Shown in pieces: positions 7,226-9,859 of a stretch of DNA of 9,859 nt. Numbering within the stretch: position 1 is the first letter of the stretch; each line of letters begins with the position of its first letter. This stretch comes from [Eubacterium] saphenum (GTDB lineage: Bacteria; Bacillota; Clostridia; Oscillospirales; Ruminococcaceae): NCBI GenBank assembly GCA_004555635.1, contig SFHN01000027.1, positions 1 to 9,859 on the forward strand, written 5' to 3'. The notes under the pieces were generated by a model. That model worked only from the letters and a program-made list of their open reading frames with translations. It was not told the DNA's origin and did not search any database. A program made the translations under genes and the position numbers.

Positions 7226-7981
7226 TTATTGCGCCGGAACGCCTATCGCCCACATTCCCCGTATCTGCCCGCAAAGCTCGTCATAGCTCCAGAGCCGCTG
7301 CGAGCGCTCGGCACTGTTCGGGTCGCGGACGGAAAAGAAACCGTCCTCATAGCCCGAAAGCAGAATGAAATGCCCCGTCGAGGTGAAATCGCCCTTGCCC
7401 ATAGCGCAGATTATCAGCTTGTTTTCCGAGAGCGCCGAAACCATACTCGCCTCCCACAGCGGAACCTCCTCGGCGCTTAGCCCAAGCTTCGAAGCGCCCT
7501 CGCTCATCAGCGTCCAGGAGGTGCCGTTTTTGTAGCTTACATACCCATTCTTCTCGCTGAACTCGGCTATGTACGCGGGGGACAGGGTTTCGTCGCAAAG
7601 AAGATATGACGCCGCCATAGAAAGCGCCGTAGGTCCGCAGCCGCTTAGCCCCATAACCTCGCCGGAATACTTCCTGTAACCCCAGCGCTCGTCCCATTGC
7701 AGATACAGCGGAACGCTGCCGTCCTCGGGAAGCGAAACCGAAGCGTCACACTCCGCGTCCTTTTTCAGCGGGTAGTTAAGCGCAAAGTCCCTGGCCTCGG
7801 GGTTGCGCTCAAGCAGCGCGACTATTTCTTTCGGATATGCGGAAAGCTTTATGTCGTGCGCGGCGGCAAAAACGCATATCTCCTCGTTGTCAATAGCGGC
7901 AGGCTTAAAGATTTTCGGCGCCATAAACACAAGTGCAAGCACCGCTGCAATAATGATTAGCAGAATTATTCTCTGTTTCAA
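7226..7981 (-). CDS. Membrane-anchored C39-like cysteine peptidase
   Basis: A 251-residue protein from the preferred start. One N-terminal helix in a MKQRIILLIII-type signal anchor is followed by an extracytoplasmic Peptidase_C39_2 domain. Numbering from the upstream GTG at 7990, visible elements are Gln98 in LQWDERWG (oxyanion-hole position), catalytic Cys115-120 region SGCGPTALSM with Cys118, His207 in STGHFILLSGY, and Asp223 in VRDPNS. These form the Cys-His-Asp triad. A preceding YPKEIVALLERNPEARDF segment is common in clostridial members. TTG at 7981 is chosen because GGGAG (7990-7994) lies eight bases upstream; GTG at 7990 would leave almost no spacer. The gene follows a VanRS-like system and may act on a peptide or wall substrate under its control. 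The substrate is unknown. Confidence 0.9.
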   Translation of the reverse strand: MKQRIILLIIIAAVLALVFMAPKIFKPAAIDNEEICVFAAAHDIKLSAYPKEIVALLERNPEARDFALNYPLKKDAECDASVSLPEDGSVPLYLQWDERWGYRKYSGEVMGLSGCGPTALSMAASYLLCDETLSPAYIAEFSEKNGYVSYKNGTSWTLMSEGASKLGLSAEEVPLWEASMVSALSENKLIICAMGKGDFTSTGHFILLSGYEDGFFSVRDPNSAERSQRLWSYDELCGQIRGMWAIGVPAQ

Positions 7982-8021
7982 AAAAATCACTCCCTCTAGC
8001 TTAAATTATAAGCTAAGGGAG
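7980..8021 (-). terminator. Terminator-like hairpin overlapping the C39 ribosome binding site and start
   Basis: On the minus strand, CTCCCT and TAGCTTA (8009-8021) pair with TAAGCTA and AGGGAG (7990-8003), about 13 bp with a single bulged base at 7996 and an AATTA-type loop. Seven consecutive T follow two bases later (7980-7986). This is a convincing intrinsic terminator for the VanRS-like transcript. The 3' arm contains the peptidase's Shine-Dalgarno sequence, and the T-run runs into its TTG start. Confidence 0.65.
8005..8010 (-). promoter_or_regulatory. Candidate -10 element for the C39 peptidase
   Basis: A perfect TATAAT lies on the minus strand, partly in the loop of the terminator-like hairpin. 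A start near 7996-7998 would give a very short leader that begins just before the Shine-Dalgarno sequence and omits the hairpin's 5' arm. No -35 match exists at 16-18 bases spacing, so activation by a regulator would be required. Confidence 0.35.
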
Positions 8022-8031
8022 CTTTCGGTTT

Positions 8032-8070
8032 ATTAAGGAATATTTACGATAATCTTAAGTTTTTCTTAAA
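8032..8070. promoter_or_regulatory. Four 11-base-spaced half-sites, candidate response regulator operator
   Basis: On the plus strand TTAAG (8033), TTACG (8044), TTAAG (8055) and TTAAA (8066) recur at exactly 11-base intervals. Tandem half-sites at one helical turn are the usual target layout of OmpR/PhoB-family regulators, as with the PhoP boxes of Bacillus. The array ends at the -35 position relative to the TATAAT at 8005-8010, fitting an activator site for the C39 gene. It overlaps the stop codon of the VanS-like kinase. Confidence 0.45.
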
Positions 8071-9148
8071 TCGGAATAACTATCGTAAATGTGATGTCAT
8101 TTCCGCTGCACGAAGCGGTTATACTGCCGCCGTGAAGCTCGATAATCTGCTTTGTTATCGCAAGCCCAAGCCCCGCACCGCCTGTTTTACTGCGGCGCGA
8201 GCTGTCAAGGCGGCAGAACTTGTCGAATATCCGCCCGAGCTTTTCCTGCGGGATTTCGTCGCCCTTGTTGGAAAGCGTAATCACCGCGTTTTCGCCCGAG
8301 GAGTGCGCAGAAAGCTTTATCTCGCTGTCAGAGAAGCCGTAGTTCACCGCGTTTTTCAGCAGGTTATCCAGCGCCCGCGCAAGCTTGTCCGCGTCTGCGA
8401 AGAGCTTTATTCCGCTTTCGATGTCGGTGCTAAGCGTCATATTGTTTTCGGTAAGCTGCGGGTAAAATTCCTCCGCAAGCTGAAGCAGCATAACCGAAAG
8501 GTCTACCTTCGTTTTCTCCGCAGAAATCTCGCTCAGATTAAGGCGCGTTATGTCGAAGAACTCATTTATAAGCTGCTCAAGGCGGTAGGCTTTGTCGAGC
8601 GTTATTCCGACAAATTTCGCGCGCTGCTCGGGCGGCATATCGGGCGCTTCGTCAAGTATGCTGAGATATCCGATTACAGAGGTGAGCGGCGTTTTCAGGT
8701 CGTGCGCAAGATAAACGATAAGGTCGTTCTTCTGCTGCTCCGCAAGCTGCCTTGCCTGCTCGTTAAGCAAGGCGGTTTCGCGATAGCTTTTAAGCGCCGC
8801 CGCAAAGCCGCGAAGTTCCTCGGGGCATTCGCTGCCGTACACCTTTGAGTTCTCGTCCGTCACCGCGTTTTCCGCAAGCGATAGCAGCGTTCCGTACCTG
8901 TATACGGCGCAGAAAGTGACGCCCAAAAATCCCGCGGCATAGGTAACCACCAGAATTTCAAACCACGCTCTGTAAACAAAATCATATACGCCTGCCGCAA
9001 AGCTTCGTATAACGCCCGTCAGGATATTTGAAAAAATTGGATACCCGACAAGGAAGAACAGAACAAGCGCTATTGCTGCGGCAAAAATATAAACCGCCGT
9101 ATAGACGACAATTTGTACGAGGTATTTACTTAATGTCCGATTTTTCAA
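8066..9148 (-). CDS. VanS-like sensor histidine kinase
   Basis: A 360-residue membrane kinase. Two helices (about 12-36 and 62-84) flank a short extracytoplasmic loop of about 25 residues, as in VanS. A cytoplasmic linker precedes the H box VYLAHDLKTPLTSVIGYL with His149; the following region, including DEAPDMPPEQRAKFVGITLD, closely resembles VanS. An N box DNLLKNAVNYG lies at 261-271, a G1-like SNKGDEIP at 293-300 and a G2 box GGAGLGLA at 323-330. The start is TTG at 9148: an in-frame TAG lies only four codons upstream and no ATG/GTG/TTG follows before the first helix. It overlaps the regulator gene by 23 bases and has a weak ribosome site, suggesting translational coupling. It would phosphorylate the adjacent VanR-like regulator. 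No vanHAX genes are present, so a wall or antimicrobial stress role is inferred. Confidence 0.94.
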   Translation of the reverse strand: MKNRTLSKYLVQIVVYTAVYIFAAAIALVLFFLVGYPIFSNILTGVIRSFAAGVYDFVYRAWFEILVVTYAAGFLGVTFCAVYRYGTLLSLAENAVTDENSKVYGSECPEELRGFAAALKSYRETALLNEQARQLAEQQKNDLIVYLAHDLKTPLTSVIGYLSILDEAPDMPPEQRAKFVGITLDKAYRLEQLINEFFDITRLNLSEISAEKTKVDLSVMLLQLAEEFYPQLTENNMTLSTDIESGIKLFADADKLARALDNLLKNAVNYGFSDSEIKLSAHSSGENAVITLSNKGDEIPQEKLGRIFDKFCRLDSSRRSKTGGAGLGLAITKQIIELHGGSITASCSGNDITFTIVIPI

Positions 9149-9824
9149 CTTTGTAGCCTACCCCCCACACGGTTTTTATGTAATGCGGCGAACGCGGCTT
9201 TTCGCCAAGCTTGTCGCGTATGCGCCGAATGTGAACCATCACGGTATTGTTGCTGTCGAGGTAATCCTCGCCCCAGACGCGCTCGAAAATCTGCTCGGAC
9301 GAAACCACGCTGCCCGCGTTTTCGCAAAGCAGCCACAGGATATTGAACTCCGTCGGAGTAAGAGTAATCTCCCTTTCAAACAGGCGGCAGGTGTGCGTGT
9401 CCCTGTTAATCGAAAGCCCGTCATACTCGAACACATTTGCAAGCGGCTCGGCGTTGTAGCTTTTGTACCTGCGAAGCTGCGCCTTAACCCGCGCGGCAAG
9501 CTCAAGCGGATTAAACGGCTTTGTCACATAGTCGTCCGCTCCGATTGTAAGCCCCGCCACCTTGTCGGTGTTCTCGCTTTTCGCGGTCAGCATTATCACG
9601 GGAAAGTTGAAGCGCTCGCGGATTTTTGCGCAGACCTCAAACCCGTCGTATTTCGGCATCATCACGTCGAGTATCGCCAAATCAAGCTCGGCGCCTATGC
9701 AGTTCACCGCGTTAAGCGCCTGCGCTCCGTCAAAGCATTTGCAGACCTCGTATCCCTCTTTTTTCAGGATAAGTTCAACAAGCTCGGCTATCTCCTTTTC
9801 GTCGTCTGCCACAAGTATCTTCAT
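9126..9824 (-). CDS. VanR-like OmpR-family response regulator
   Basis: A 232-residue transcription factor. The receiver domain has acidic Asp7/Asp8, phospho-acceptor Asp53 in AILDVMMPK, Thr80 and Lys102 in YVTKPF. GLTIGADDYVTKPFNPLELA and VKAQLRRYK closely follow VanR. The winged-helix domain (about 130-228) carries LTPTEFNILWLLCEN and SNNTVMVHIRRIRDKL and ends WGVGYKVEK. It is first in the operon, upstream of its kinase and the C39 peptidase. The ATG at 9824 has AAGGAG (9833-9838) eight bases upstream. Likely targets include the 11-base repeat array at 8032-8070. Family assignment is firm; a vancomycin-resistance function is not supported by the neighbourhood. Confidence 0.95.
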   Translation of the reverse strand: MKILVADDEKEIAELVELILKKEGYEVCKCFDGAQALNAVNCIGAELDLAILDVMMPKYDGFEVCAKIRERFNFPVIMLTAKSENTDKVAGLTIGADDYVTKPFNPLELAARVKAQLRRYKSYNAEPLANVFEYDGLSINRDTHTCRLFEREITLTPTEFNILWLLCENAGSVVSSEQIFERVWGEDYLDSNNTVMVHIRRIRDKLGEKPRSPHYIKTVWGVGYKVEKSDIK

Positions 9825-9859
9825 ACTTACATCTCCTTATTAGATATCACACTTAATTA
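9825..9859 (-). promoter_or_regulatory. Start of the upstream region of the VanRS-like operon
   Basis: This edge fragment holds the strong Shine-Dalgarno AAGGAG (9833-9838) of the VanR-like gene. The rest is AT-rich and probably promoter-proximal, but the window ends before a promoter can be identified. TTA-type trimers occur here, but not at an 11-base period. Confidence 0.5.

Noticed and set aside
7226..9824. Vancomycin resistance cluster
   Set aside because: Only VanR/VanS-like regulators are present; no ligase, dehydrogenase, dipeptidase or carboxypeptidase of the van clusters is in the window.

Overview
The window looks like chromosomal DNA from a Gram-positive member of the Clostridia, probably an Oscillospiraceae/Ruminococcaceae-type gut or rumen bacterium. 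This is inferred from several things: OmpR-family two-component systems of PhoP/PhoR and VanR/VanS type, a lipobox lipoprotein, a clostridial-style citrate synthase, a SpoIID-family protein, GC-rich coding sequence separated by AT-rich intergenic DNA, sigma-A-like promoters, GGAGG-type ribosome binding sites, and GTG/TTG starts. No mobile element, CRISPR array, tRNA or rRNA is visible.

Layout from left to right. (1) 1-3487, minus strand: a three-gene signalling operon of an FG-GAP/VCBS-like lipoprotein, an OmpR/PhoB-type response regulator, and a sensor histidine kinase cut by the window edge. (2) 3488-3762: a non-coding gap with the promoter and a palindromic possible operator for that operon, plus terminator-like hairpins of the next transcript. 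(3) 3763-6059, minus strand: citrate synthase followed 20 bases later by an unrecognised eight-helix membrane protein. (4) 6060-6224: an AT-rich divergent gap with a near-consensus sigma-A promoter for citrate synthase. (5) 6225-7169, plus strand, the only plus-strand gene: a membrane-anchored SpoIID-like protein that keeps the family fold signature but has lost the catalytic glutamate. (6) 7226-9824, minus strand: a VanR/VanS-like two-component system followed by a membrane-anchored C39-family cysteine peptidase.

The most unusual stretch is the junction between the VanS-like kinase and the C39 peptidase (about 7980-8070). Four TTAAG-like half-sites sit at an exact 11-base period, the classic spacing of OmpR-family regulator sites. 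They lie where the -35 region of a TATAAT-containing promoter for the peptidase would be. That TATAAT is in the loop of a terminator-like hairpin whose 3' arm is the peptidase's Shine-Dalgarno sequence and whose U-tract runs into its start codon. This suggests the two-component system controls the peptidase from an internal promoter, while read-through RNA would be terminated or have its ribosome binding site masked. That reading is inference.

The window therefore carries two envelope-sensing modules flanking a central-metabolism gene. It contains no vanH/vanA/vanX-type resistance genes, so the VanRS-like pair should not be read as vancomycin resistance.
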